Below, one piece after another: positions 8,473 through 16,581 of a stretch of 64,000 nt of DNA; the stretch's first letter is position 1; each line of letters opens with the position of its first letter. The notes under the pieces are model-generated. The model had not been told where the DNA came from. It did no database searches and saw only the letters and a list, made by a program, of their open reading frames with translations. Where the stretch lies: NCBI RefSeq assembly GCF_014650675.1, contig NZ_BMVK01000004.1, positions 549,645-613,644 on the forward strand, in the 5' to 3' direction. Source of the stretch: Streptomyces anulatus. Lineage in GTDB: Bacteria; Actinomycetota; Actinomycetes; Streptomycetales; Streptomycetaceae. The position numbers and the translations under genes are program-made.

Positions 8473-9363
8473 TCAAACGCCCTTCAGGACCCGGTCGAGT
8501 GCCGCCCGACCCGCAGGTCCCCAGTGCGGCTTGCCGCCGGGAAGGCCTCGGTCGCCGTTCTGCCCCATGAGCATGAGGAAAAGGCTCTTCATGGCGGCCA
8601 GCCCGCGGGCACGCCGGATCGCCGCCTCGTCCGCATGCGCGTACATGTCGAAGAACCGTGAGGCCGTGCCCGCCGGGAGCAGCACCCATGCGGCGGCGAG
8701 GTCCCAGGCCGGATCCCCGGCGAACATGTCGCCGAAGTCGACGACGCCCGCGAGCGTTCCGTCCGAGACGACGACGTTCGCGGGATGCAGGTCGCCGTGC
8801 ACCCACACCGGCGGGCCCTCCCACGCGTCGGCCGCGACGGCGTCGGCCCAGACGGCCCGGACGTCGGCGGCGATGTCGTCGGGCGCAACGGACCGGAGAC
8901 AGTTCTCGAAGCCGTCCGTGCAGTTCCTGGGATGGGCGCCGCGGTCCTCGGCGATCGGCGCATCGGCGGGCGCCTCCACATGGAGCGCCCGGAGGAAGCC
9001 CGCCAGGGTGTCGGCCGCGTGGTCGCCGCGGCTGATCGAGCCGTGGTCCAGCGGCTCACCGGGAACCCACGTCATCACGGTCCAGTGCTTGGGGAAGCGC
9101 TCCGACGGTTCGCCGAACCGCACCGGGGTCGGCACCGGGAGCGGCAGGCGCGGGGCGAGCACGGGGAGCCACCGCCGCTCCTTGAGCTGGAGTTCCGGGG
9201 TGGGGTCCATGCGCTGCATGCGCACGGCCAAATCGTCCCCGAGGCGCCACATCTGGTTGCCCCAGCCGCCCGCCACCTCGCGGACGGCCAGCCCCGCAAG
9301 GTCTGGATGCTGCTCCTGCAGCAGGGCGCGGACCAGGTCTGCGGTGATCTCGATCTCGGTCAT
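8473..9363 (-). CDS. Aminoglycoside phosphotransferase-family kinase
   Basis: 296-residue APH-fold phosphotransferase. Visible signature: the Brenner motif VWVHGDLHPANVVV (catalytic Asp in HGDLH, residues about 196-200) and the metal-binding DFG-like segment VVDFGDMFAGDPAWDLA. The N-lobe contains GGWGNQMWRLGDDLAVR. Members phosphorylate aminoglycosides, homoserine, choline or other small alcohols; nothing in the neighbourhood fixes the substrate, so resistance should not be assumed. No clear Shine-Dalgarno before the ATG. Confidence 0.82.
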   Translation of the reverse strand: MTEIEITADLVRALLQEQHPDLAGLAVREVAGGWGNQMWRLGDDLAVRMQRMDPTPELQLKERRWLPVLAPRLPLPVPTPVRFGEPSERFPKHWTVMTWVPGEPLDHGSISRGDHAADTLAGFLRALHVEAPADAPIAEDRGAHPRNCTDGFENCLRSVAPDDIAADVRAVWADAVAADAWEGPPVWVHGDLHPANVVVSDGTLAGVVDFGDMFAGDPAWDLAAAWVLLPAGTASRFFDMYAHADEAAIRRARGLAAMKSLFLMLMGQNGDRGLPGGKPHWGPAGRAALDRVLKGV

Positions 9364-9676
9364 GCTGCATCACAGTACCGAGGCGGCAGACGGCAGACGG
9401 CAGACGGCAGGCGGTAGGAGGTAGGCGGCGGGCGGTAGATGGCGCGGCTCTTGCTCTCCGGAACCTCTCGCTGTGATCGGCGTGCTGCGATCAGTGCCCT
9501 GGCGAGGTCCGTGAAGCGCCTCCGGGCGAGGTCATCGACGGGGAACAGAACCAGCTCGTCGTCCGCGCCCTCCGAGCGGCTGCGCGACCGGAGCCGGTCG
9601 GCATCGGTCGACGCCGACCGACGTCGACCGGAGTCGGCCTGTTCGGCGACACACGACGCCGGCCGCGCGCCACGGG
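9364..9676. other. Non-coding stretch with short repeats and a hairpin
   Basis: No convincing gene. It contains the heptamer array at 9385-9440 and a hairpin with 8-bp arms CGGTCGGC (9595-9602) and GCCGACCG (9613-9620) within a cluster of CGGTCGAC-like words, possibly a terminator for the secreted-protein gene that ends at 9677. Confidence 0.5.
9385..9440. repeat. Eight-copy degenerate heptamer array (GGCAGAC type)
   Basis: Eight consecutive 7-bp units: GGCAGAC three times, then GGCAGGC, GGTAGGA, GGTAGGC, GGCGGGC and GGTAGAT. The first copies are identical and the later ones diverge. It begins 21 bp upstream of the APH-family start codon, so length changes could affect that gene's expression. 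Confidence 0.8.
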
Positions 9677-10378
9677 TTACGGGAAGGTCGGGAACGAAGG
9701 CGGCGTCGCCGCACCCGGGACGTAGTCGAAGTTGGGCGTGAGCGTCCCGAAGAGACTGCCGGCGCGCGGAGCCGTGGCTCCGGTCGCCGCCGCGAAGAGG
9801 TCCGCGGCTTCCTGAGTGACGTAGAACGGCGCCTTCTTGATGCGGAAGCCGGTGGGGCTCGGACGGGCGCCGGCCATGACCTCGACGTAGGTGGACTCGG
9901 CGATCACCACTTCCTCGCGGAACCTCTCGCCGTCGATCGATACGCCCGCGGAGTAGGCGGGTGTCGGCATGACGCGGATGAACGTGGACTGCAGGGTGAT
10001 GGACTTGCCGGACGCCCGGTGCTGGATCCTGAGGCCACCGGGGTAGAAGATGCGTCCCTTGGAGTCGAGCCCGTCACCGGCCGTCGAACCGATGGGCATG
10101 CCTAAACCCCGGCCGTCGGAGTCCATCACGAACGGGCTGATGGCCTCCAGGGTGATGCCCTCCCGCTCCATCCAGGCGAGGGTCTCGTCACCGATCGCCA
10201 CCTGGGCGTCGCCCCACGGGGAGATGTGGGCGCCCGGCAGCGGCGCGGCGACGGCCGCCGCCCTGGTGGTGCCGGCCGGCTGCTGGGCGGCCGCTCCGGA
10301 TGACGTCAGGCCGAGCGGGACGGAGAGCGCGGCCACGGCGGCCACGGCGATGAGACGGCGGATCGCGTGCATACCCAT
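9677..10378 (-). CDS. Secreted protein of unknown function
   Basis: 233 residues starting at MGMHAIRRL. A Sec signal peptide (RRLIAVAAVAALSVPLGLTSSGAAAQ) precedes a mature domain of about 200 residues with no Cys and no recognised catalytic motif. Features that can be seen are SPWGDAQVAIGDETLAWM, a probable beta-rich middle (SKGRIFYPGGLRIQHRASG) and a C-terminal TPNFDYVPG. No family name is offered. A second ATG two codons on would give nearly the same protein; neither has a strong ribosome site. Confidence 0.68.
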   Translation of the reverse strand: MGMHAIRRLIAVAAVAALSVPLGLTSSGAAAQQPAGTTRAAAVAAPLPGAHISPWGDAQVAIGDETLAWMEREGITLEAISPFVMDSDGRGLGMPIGSTAGDGLDSKGRIFYPGGLRIQHRASGKSITLQSTFIRVMPTPAYSAGVSIDGERFREEVVIAESTYVEVMAGARPSPTGFRIKKAPFYVTQEAADLFAAATGATAPRAGSLFGTLTPNFDYVPGAATPPSFPTFP

Positions 10379-10429
10379 GGAGGGTTCCAGTCTGTGAGGA
10401 GGGTGGGGGAAGGCGTCAGATGCGCTTCC

Positions 10430-10642
10430 CGGAGGGGCCACGTCGGCTACGGGCTCGGTATGGCCATCACGCTCACCGCCGCCGGCCTCCTGCTCTCCGG
10501 AGGCGGCAGCAGACTCGCGGCACTGAGCGAACGCCACCTGCCCTCCCTGCGCCGCTGTACCCGCTGTGCGACGGTGCTCACCGCGCTCGCCGTCCTCACC
10601 GTGGGGATCAGTCTCACGCTGCGAAGCCTTCTCACCCTCTGA
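10430..10642 (+). pseudogene. C-terminal remnant of a NicO-type nickel/cobalt transporter
   Basis: The frame reads VGYGLGMAITLTAAGLLLSG, then a charged loop, then LTALAVLTVGISLTLRSLL and a stop. The YGLGMA-TLT-GLLL pattern followed by a last helix ending GL-LT-R is the C-terminus of actinobacterial high-affinity nickel-transporter (NicO) proteins. The two terminal membrane helices are all that remains; upstream the frame runs into the secreted-protein promoter region with no related sequence. Family assignment is from pattern memory. Confidence 0.6.
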
Positions 10643-11016
10643 ACTTCGACACGGTCATCGAGCAGGTCGCCCAGGCCGTGCGCCGCGAGGAGCCCACTAC
10701 GGGCGACGGGCCGACAACTGGCCCGCATGATCGGTTCAAACGCAGCATGCCGCTCGTGAGGAGCATGGGCGATCGAGGAGACAGCGGCCCGCTCGGCGGG
10801 CCGTCAGCGGCCACCTGCCGCTGTTACGGACTCCCCGCCCGGCTGCGGGCCGTCGGCCTGGAGGGCGCCCGACGCGGTGGGGCAGCTCACTCCGTGCGCC
10901 GTTCGGGGGACGGGCAGCGCTACCTCGTGGACGCCGCGAGGGCTCACGCCATCAGGGGGAGTTCATTCATCTAGCGTCGCCGCATCCGTACCGTGAACGT
11001 CCGGAGGAACCTGCCC
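10643..11016. other. Intergenic stretch, no supported gene
   Basis: An open plus-strand frame continues through most of this stretch, but it lacks a start with a ribosome site and its residues look compositional. It lies directly after the transporter remnant, so it may be part of the same deletion scar. The promoter of the DUF1345 gene must lie in its last part. Confidence 0.35.
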
Positions 11017-11679
11017 GTGAATTCCTGGCTGTCCGAACGACGCCGTTCACTCGTGTGCCTGCTCATCTCGGTGAGCGCGGCCCTGGTGCTGCCCCTCGAC
11101 AGCGTCGCGCGGATCTCGGCTTCCGACGTCGGCGTACTGGTGCTCTTCGCCTACCTGGTCCCGTACCTGGCCATCACGCTGATCGCCTTCCTGAGCGCCT
11201 CACCGGAGCGGATCCGCTCCTGGGCGGACCGGGAAGCCCGCGGCACCTTCCTGCAGCGGTACGTCCTGGGCACCGCGCCCGGACCGGGGGCGTCCATCCT
11301 CATCGCGGCCGCCGCGCTGGCCGTGGCCGTTGTGTGGCTGCCCGGCCACCTCAGCACCACCTTCGGCGAGGGCTCGCGCGCCCTGCTGGCACTGTCGCTC
11401 GTCGTCATCGCCTGGACCTGCGTCGTCGTGGCGTTCGCGGTCACCTTCCAGGCCGACAACCTGGTGGAGAACGGTGAGGCACTCGATTTCCCCGGAGCGG
11501 GGACCGCCGCCTGGGCCGATTACGTCTACTTCGCCGTGGCGGTCATGACGACTTTCGGCACCACCGACGTCAACGTGACCTCACGCGACATGCGGCGGAC
11601 CATCTCGGCGAACGCGATCATCGCCTTCGTCTTCAACACGGTCACCGTCGCCAGCCTGGTCTCCGCGCTCCGCGACTGA
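11017..11679 (+). CDS. DUF1345-family membrane protein
   Basis: 220 residues. GTG at 11017 is chosen because GGAGGA lies eight bases before it; an in-frame GTG eight codons upstream has no site. Five or six hydrophobic segments are visible (for example [52 protein letters not shown]). The C-terminal block [27 protein letters not shown] followed by a hydrophobic [17 protein letters not shown] is the hallmark of DUF1345. Function unknown. Immediately downstream lies a decayed transposase tail. Confidence 0.82.
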   Translation: MNSWLSERRRSLVCLLISVSAALVLPLDSVARISASDVGVLVLFAYLVPYLAITLIAFLSASPERIRSWADREARGTFLQRYVLGTAPGPGASILIAAAALAVAVVWLPGHLSTTFGEGSRALLALSLVVIAWTCVVVAFAVTFQADNLVENGEALDFPGAGTAAWADYVYFAVAVMTTFGTTDVNVTSRDMRRTISANAIIAFVFNTVTVASLVSALRD

Positions 11680-11719
11680 AGCGGGTCGCGGAAGGCTGTG
11701 GCGTGCGGCCCGGATCAGG

Positions 11720-11920
11720 TGCGAGAAGGTCGCCCGCAAAGGCACCGCCCACGGTTCCGGCCCAGGAAGACCCGCTGGGTCGTCGAGCGGACCTTCGCCT
11801 GGCTCCACCGGTTCGAACGACTGCGGACCCGCTACGGGATACGTGCCGACCTCCCCCTCGGCCTGCTCCAACTCGCCTGCAGCATTCATCCGCTTGAGAC
11901 GACTGCGAACCATCCTCTGA
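11720..11920 (+). pseudogene. Decayed transposase C-terminus (IS5-type DDE), copy 1
   Basis: The sequence encodes the familiar end of an IS5-type transposase but in three frames: VARKGTAHGSG, then KTRWVVERTFAWLHRFERLR...LGLLQLACSI, then IRLRRLRTIL and a stop at 11918-11920. A one-base change separates each block, so it cannot make a functional protein. The E of VVERTFAWL would be the catalytic Glu. The same tail occurs again at 13653-13707. Confidence 0.85.
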
Positions 11921-12565
11921 TCAGTAGGACCGTTCGTTGATGCCAGGAGCCGGCCGGCTGCCGCCGTCGGACCGGGGCAGCGCGGTCGAGGCGAGGAAGT
12001 CGTCGAGCATGGTGATCTGCACGTCCTTGGGGAATCGGCCGGGGTCGAAGAGGGCCTGGACGACGAGTCCGTGGGTGAAGGCGACCGCAGTGGCGGCGAG
12101 TTGTTCCGGGTCGGCGTCTGCGGGGAGCTGGCCGAGGTCGCGTGCGGCTTCGAGGTGTGGGCGGATCGTCGAGCGCAGCCGGGTGTAGCGGTCGGCCTGA
12201 TCCGTGGCGAGCCCGTCGTCGGCAAGGGAGAGGTCCCAGGAGCTGACCCAGATGTGGTTGCGGGCGGTGTCGCCCGGGGTCAGCGGCAGGATGTCCAGGA
12301 GCATGGCGCGCACGGTGGCGAGGCCCGCGACGGGACGCGCGCGGCGGGGCCTCTCTGCGGTGCGCTTCTCCAGCAGGTCCAAGGCGTGCGTGATCAGGGC
12401 CCGTTTGCTCGGGAAGTAGTGCATGAGCATCCCGGTCGAGACCCCCATCGCAGCGGCGACGGTACGCAGGGTCAGCCCACCGAACCCCTTCTCGGCGAGT
12501 ACCTGCCACACCGCCTCGGATACGTCCTTGCGGCGGGCTTCACGGTCTCCTGGTGCGGGCGGCAT
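11921..12565 (-). CDS. TetR-family transcriptional regulator
   Basis: 214 residues. The N-terminal helix-turn-helix spans about residues 12-58: RRKDVSEAVWQVLAEKGFGGLTLRTVAAAMGVSTGMLMHYFPSKRAL, ending in the family's YF-SK-AL signature. The helical ligand-binding part (60-200) has no assigned ligand. It is divergent from the acetyltransferase-fusion gene with a 53-bp shared promoter region carrying an imperfect 18-bp palindrome, so it probably represses both. Its stop codon lies at the very edge of the transposase remnant, showing that IS decay and this gene abut. Confidence 0.88.
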   Translation of the reverse strand: MPPAPGDREARRKDVSEAVWQVLAEKGFGGLTLRTVAAAMGVSTGMLMHYFPSKRALITHALDLLEKRTAERPRRARPVAGLATVRAMLLDILPLTPGDTARNHIWVSSWDLSLADDGLATDQADRYTRLRSTIRPHLEAARDLGQLPADADPEQLAATAVAFTHGLVVQALFDPGRFPKDVQITMLDDFLASTALPRSDGGSRPAPGINERSY

Positions 12566-12578
12566 GCTGCTAGCTTAC

Positions 12579-12596
12579 GTACCGAACGCTTGTTAC
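12579..12596. promoter_or_regulatory. Candidate TetR operator in the divergent promoter
   Basis: GTACCGAACGCTTGTTAC is an 18-bp imperfect palindrome (six of nine pairs match). The ACCGAACG half resembles known TetR-family half sites. It is centred in the 53-bp gap between the tetR and acetyltransferase starts. Confidence 0.4.
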
Positions 12597-12618
12597 GCAT
12601 CCAGAGAGCGAGGCTCCC

Positions 12619-13596
12619 ATGTTCACCCTGCCGCTCGGCGACCATGCCCAACTCCGCCCCCTGGTGCCCTGGCATGCACAGGAGTTCCTCGCCCATATCG
12701 ACCGCGCCCGGGTCTCCGTGGACCCGTGGATACCCTGGGCGACGTTCAGCACCGACCTCGACTCGGCCACGGCTTCCCTCCAGCGCTACGCCGACCGTCT
12801 GGCCGAGGACACCGGCCGGATCTACGGGATCTGGCTGGACGGCACGCTGGTCGGCGGCGTCATGTTCACCCGCTTCGACAGCGCCTCCGGGGTGTGCGAG
12901 ATCGGCTGCTGGCTGGAGCAGGCCGGGGAGGGACGGGGCCTGGTGACCCGGGCCTGCCGGGTGTTGATCGACTGGGCCTTCCAGGAACGCGGGATGAGCC
13001 GCGTCGAATGGTGGGTCGCGGCGGGCAACACCCGCAGCATCGCCGTCGCGCGCCGGCTGGGTATGACCCGCGACGGCGTGCTGCGGCAGCGTTCTTCGTA
13101 TCGAGGTGTGCGGCACGACAGCGAAGTCTGGTCGGTCCTTTCCGAAGAATGGCCTTCTCCCGGCGAAGTGTCCGGGTCCCGCGTCCAGGCCGAGCTCGAT
13201 CGGCTGATGCGCGTGTTCGTCGGCGCCTTCACCAACACCGGCGACAGCCGGCCGGACCTCGGGGTCATCCGCGACGTCTTCATTCCGCAGGGCAGGATCA
13301 TCGCGAACGTCGGGGACGAGCCCGTCATCTACGACCTCGATGCGTTCATCGAGCCCCGGCAGAAGATGCTCACAGATGGGACGCTGACGGAGTTCTGCGA
13401 ATGGGAGGTCGCTGAGCGGACCGAGATCTTCGGATCGATCGCGCACCGGTTCAGTGAATACCGCAAGTCCGGCTTCCATCACGGCGAGTGGTTCGAGGGC
13501 TCCGGCCACAAGACCACCCAGTTCGTCCGGACCCCGTCAGGGTGGAGGATGTCCTCACTGGCCTGGGACGACGCGCCCGCCACCGTCACCGAATGA
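12619..13596 (+). CDS. RimL-type acetyltransferase fused to an NTF2-like domain
   Basis: 325 residues in one uninterrupted frame. Residues 1-180 are a GNAT of the RimL type: GIWLDGTLVGGVMFT, EIGCWLEQAGEGRGLVTRACRVLIDWAF and the C-terminal NTRSIAVARRLGMTRDGVLR, ending EVWSVLSEEWP where stand-alone RimL proteins normally stop. Residues 190-320 are a second domain (ELDRLMRVFVGAFTNT, VIYDLDAFIEPRQKMLTDG, ATQFV-type ending) of SnoaL/DUF4440-like NTF2 character. GNATs acetylate amines with acetyl-CoA; the second domain may bind the acceptor. Divergent from tetR, which probably controls it. Confidence 0.82.
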   Translation: MFTLPLGDHAQLRPLVPWHAQEFLAHIDRARVSVDPWIPWATFSTDLDSATASLQRYADRLAEDTGRIYGIWLDGTLVGGVMFTRFDSASGVCEIGCWLEQAGEGRGLVTRACRVLIDWAFQERGMSRVEWWVAAGNTRSIAVARRLGMTRDGVLRQRSSYRGVRHDSEVWSVLSEEWPSPGEVSGSRVQAELDRLMRVFVGAFTNTGDSRPDLGVIRDVFIPQGRIIANVGDEPVIYDLDAFIEPRQKMLTDGTLTEFCEWEVAERTEIFGSIAHRFSEYRKSGFHHGEWFEGSGHKTTQFVRTPSGWRMSSLAWDDAPATVTE

Positions 13597-13652
13597 CCGA
13601 GCGGACCAGGGTGGGACCGAGAGCCCGGGCTTCTGCGCAGCTTCCACGTCAG

Positions 13653-13707
13653 GCTTCATCTCGCCTGTTCCGTCATCTGCTTGAGCCGACTCCGCAGCTC
13701 ATTCTGA
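13653..13707 (+). pseudogene. Decayed transposase C-terminus, copy 2
   Basis: The reading LHLACSVICLSRLRSSF followed by a stop at 13705-13707 is the same IS5-type transposase tail as copy 1, and the bases after the stop (AACGATCAGT) resemble the IS end that follows TGATCAGT in copy 1. Nothing of the rest of the transposase remains. Both copies point the same way and bracket tetR plus the acetyltransferase fusion. Confidence 0.7.
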
Positions 13708-14075
13708 AACGATCAGTGAGGCGGCCGAGGGGAGTGAACGCAGCGCACGAGATCTTCGGCCCGGACGCCAGAGGCGGCAACTACTTCGAGTCCATCACCG
13801 GGTTCGGCTCCGCCGAAGATTGCGAGGCGCCCTCGTCCGTCATGCGTGGGCTGCCCGACTACGGTGATCGGTGGGTGCGCAGTGTTCAGCGTGGTGGCGC
13901 TGTGGCGGTCCTCGCCCCGCACGACGGCCGCTCTGTCTCGCTCAGGGCGCATGAGCCCCAGCCCTTCGCCGACCACGCGTAGGGGATAGGTCGCTGCTGG
14001 TCGGCCGATGGAGGGCAGCGTGGAAGGCCGGCAGGACGAAGCGGGCCCCGGAACCCGCGTCCCCCTGACTTCCCG
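13708..14075. other. Intergenic stretch, no supported gene
   Basis: A plus-strand frame from a GTG at 13734 to 13982 would give 82 residues (NAAHEIFGPDARGGNYFES...), with codon bias compatible with coding, but the purine-rich stretch is directly against the GTG and no family is recognised. It may be a short hypothetical gene or more debris next to the IS remnant. Confidence 0.3.
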
Positions 14076-16172
14076 TCAGGGAGACGCTGACGGAGCGGAC
14101 CCCGAGGGGACCTCCCACAGTCGTACGCCGTTGTTCGCCTCGCGGTCGTCCGGGGCGCCGTACTGGTCCGGGCTGTCCGAACCTTCGTCGGGTTCGTCGA
14201 CGCCCCCGAGGGTGCTGCCCGCGAGGAGCCGTCCGTCCGGGCTGAAGGCCAGCTCCCGGATCTCGTCGTCACCGTAGCCGGTGTCGTCGTCGGCCAGGAT
14301 GGCGCTCGGCCTGCGGTCGGCCAGGTTCCACAAGAGCACCCCGCCGTCGGCGGTGACGGCGAGGCTCCGGCCGTCGGGGCTGAACGCCAGGTCCCGGGCC
14401 TCGATGCGGCGGTTGGCGAGGGTGGCCTTGAGGCGGCCGGTGGCCACGTCCCACAGCCGCACGTCGCCGCCGGGTCCGCCGGTGGCGAGGGTCTTGCCGT
14501 CGGGGCTGAACGCGACGGCGTAGGTGACGTCCTCGAGAGCGAGGTTGCGGCGGGGGTCGCCCTGACCGTAGGGCTCCGGATCGATCCGGGTCAGGTCCCA
14601 CAGCTTGGCCGGCTCGTTGTTCGGGGAGCTGCGGTTGTCGGACGCGTCACCGACGGAGGCGAGGGTCTTGCCGTCGGAGCTGAACGCCACGTCCGTCACG
14701 CGCACCTCCTGTGTGAAGTGGGCACGCGGGTCCTCACTGCGGCTGTTGACGTCCCACAGGCCGGCTCCGACGCTGCTGCCGAGGGTGATCCGCTTGCCGT
14801 CGGGGCTGAGGGCGATGGAATAGGCGTGCTCCTCGATGCGGCGGATCTCCCGTCGCCCCGCAACGTCCCAGACACCGACCACATGGCTGTAGGTCCTTGT
14901 GGCCAGGGTCTTCCCGTCGGCGCTGAACACCACGTTGAGGACCCTCAGGGGCTTCCCCGCCCAGTCCTTCTCGATGAGCGTGGTGCGCACCTTGCGCGTG
15001 GCGACGTCCCACAGCCTGACCTTGCCCTGCTCGCCGCCGGTGGCGAGCGTCCTGCCGTCCCGGCTGAACGCGATGCCGCTGGTCCCCTTGGCGAAGATCG
15101 CGGTCGCCGCGACCACGGGGTACGGCTGCTTGCTCTTCGGGGGCTTCTTCGACGAGGGAAGCAGCACCGCGACCAGGACGGCGGCCAGGGCGATGACACC
15201 GACGACGCCGAGGAGGGCGACGTACGGCGGTGTGGACGGGGTCACGGGGCCGGCGTCCGGTGCGGGGGTGCGCGCCGGTGCGGTGGCAGTGGGCGCGTCC
15301 GGGCCGGTCACCGGAGGTGCGGACACGACGGTGGGCGTGCGGCCGTCACCGGTGCCCCCTGTCTCCGCCCCGCCGCAGAGCCGGACGACCTCGGCGGGCG
15401 TCGGCCGCCGGGCCGGGTCCTTCTCCAGACAGCGCGCCACGACGCGGCGCACGGACTCGGGGCAGCCGTCGAGGTCGGGCGCCGCTTCGATGATCCGGTA
15501 CGCCACACCGTGGTCGCTGCCGCCGCCGAAGGCGAGCCGTCCGGTGGCGGCGAAGTGGGCGACGAGGCCGAGCGCGAAGACGTCACCGGCCTCGGTGACC
15601 TGCTGCCCCCGGATGTACTCGGGTGCCATGTAGGCCGGCGTTCCGGCGCGCATACCCGTGGCGGTGACGGCGGTGACGTCCACGGCGCGGGCGATGCCGA
15701 AGTCGATGACCTTGGGTCCGTCGGCGGTGAGGACGATGTTGGAAGGTTTCAGGTCGCGGTGGATCACTCCGGCGGCGTGGATGGTCTCCAGCGCCTCGGC
15801 GATCCTCGCCGTCAGCACGAGGACCTCGTCGGCGGGCAGCGGCCCCCATTCACCGACGGCCTGCTGGAGGGACGGCCCGGGGGCGTAGGCCGTGGCGAGC
15901 CAGGGTTCCCCGGCGTCCAGGTCCGCCGCGACGACGGGCACGGTGTAGAGCCCCTGAACACGCCGGGCCGCCGCGACCTCCAGCGCGAACCGCTTGCGGA
16001 ATTCCGGGTCCGCGGCGTACGCACGGTGAACGACCTTGACGGCCACGGCACTTCCGGCGGGCGTGCGCCCCAGGTACACGCGGCCCATGCCGCCCTCACC
16101 CAGCAACCCCTCCAGCCGGTACGGACCTATCTCCGCCGGTATGCCACCGGCCGGGTCTGCCCTACCCGTCAT
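14076..16172 (-). CDS. Membrane Ser/Thr protein kinase with extracytoplasmic WD40 propeller
   Basis: 698 residues. Residues 15-265 are a Hanks-type kinase: LLGEGGMGRVYLG, K46 in VAVKVVH, the catalytic loop VIHRDLKPSN (D140) and DFGIA (D157), plus MAPEY. A Pro/Thr/Ala linker leads to one transmembrane helix (about 317-338) and then about seven WD40 repeats, each with the pattern AFSPDGKTLA-G-VRLWD. So the kinase is cytoplasmic and the propeller outside, a receptor-kinase layout. The ATG at 16172 gives the kinase its usual short N-terminus; no strong ribosome site is visible. Substrates and the ligand of the propeller are unknown. Confidence 0.9.
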   Translation of the reverse strand: MTGRADPAGGIPAEIGPYRLEGLLGEGGMGRVYLGRTPAGSAVAVKVVHRAYAADPEFRKRFALEVAAARRVQGLYTVPVVAADLDAGEPWLATAYAPGPSLQQAVGEWGPLPADEVLVLTARIAEALETIHAAGVIHRDLKPSNIVLTADGPKVIDFGIARAVDVTAVTATGMRAGTPAYMAPEYIRGQQVTEAGDVFALGLVAHFAATGRLAFGGGSDHGVAYRIIEAAPDLDGCPESVRRVVARCLEKDPARRPTPAEVVRLCGGAETGGTGDGRTPTVVSAPPVTGPDAPTATAPARTPAPDAGPVTPSTPPYVALLGVVGVIALAAVLVAVLLPSSKKPPKSKQPYPVVAATAIFAKGTSGIAFSRDGRTLATGGEQGKVRLWDVATRKVRTTLIEKDWAGKPLRVLNVVFSADGKTLATRTYSHVVGVWDVAGRREIRRIEEHAYSIALSPDGKRITLGSSVGAGLWDVNSRSEDPRAHFTQEVRVTDVAFSSDGKTLASVGDASDNRSSPNNEPAKLWDLTRIDPEPYGQGDPRRNLALEDVTYAVAFSPDGKTLATGGPGGDVRLWDVATGRLKATLANRRIEARDLAFSPDGRSLAVTADGGVLLWNLADRRPSAILADDDTGYGDDEIRELAFSPDGRLLAGSTLGGVDEPDEGSDSPDQYGAPDDREANNGVRLWEVPSGSAPSASP

Positions 16173-16581
16173 CCCGCAAGCACTTCGGTGGATGCGGTGC
16201 AGCGGATCATGACACTCCAAACCTCTGCTCGACGACGGCCCGCGACTGTCGGGGCGCGCGAACCTGGCCCGGATCATTTCACACCACAACTCATGGGCAC
16301 CGAGGTTGACTTCGGATCGCGGCGACGGGACAGCGCACCGGGTTCGGAACGGCTGTGGGGGCTGCCGTGCCTGTCGCCCCGCCCGGACGTCTGGGCAACC
16401 CGGGCGACGAAGCCGTTCATGTACGTCGTCATCCGTGCCGCTGTCATCGCGGTCGACGCCCATAGGCTGATCACCGCCGCGCAGAAGCCCCACCGCGATG
16501 GGGCCGTAAGCGTTGAACGCCTGGATCGGATGCCACCTCCACGCGGAAGATGGCATCCGACCGGCTGGGCGCTGGAACCAG
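16173..16581. other. Intergenic stretch with a terminator hairpin
   Basis: No gene is supported. Perfect 10-bp arms TCGGATGCCA (16526-16535) and TGGCATCCGA (16551-16560) lie just beyond the SGNH gene end at 16582 and probably terminate the araC-cupin-SGNH operon. Minus-strand frames here contain a short hydrophobic run (WGFCAAVISLWAS) but no coherent protein. Confidence 0.55.

Noticed and set aside
8473..9363. Aminoglycoside resistance gene
   Set aside because: Only the fold is supported; APH-fold kinases have many substrates and no resistance context is present.
9385..9440. Short repeats as a possible CRISPR array
   Set aside because: Units are 7 bp, directly adjacent and without spacers; the same holds for 25989-26016 and 35013-35057. 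No cas genes.
10643..11016. Continuation of the plus-strand frame as a gene
   Set aside because: No start signal, compositional residues, no recognisable motif.
13734..13982. 82-residue plus-strand gene
   Set aside because: Ribosome-site-like bases touch the GTG, no family, and the region is next to IS debris; kept only as a low-confidence remark.
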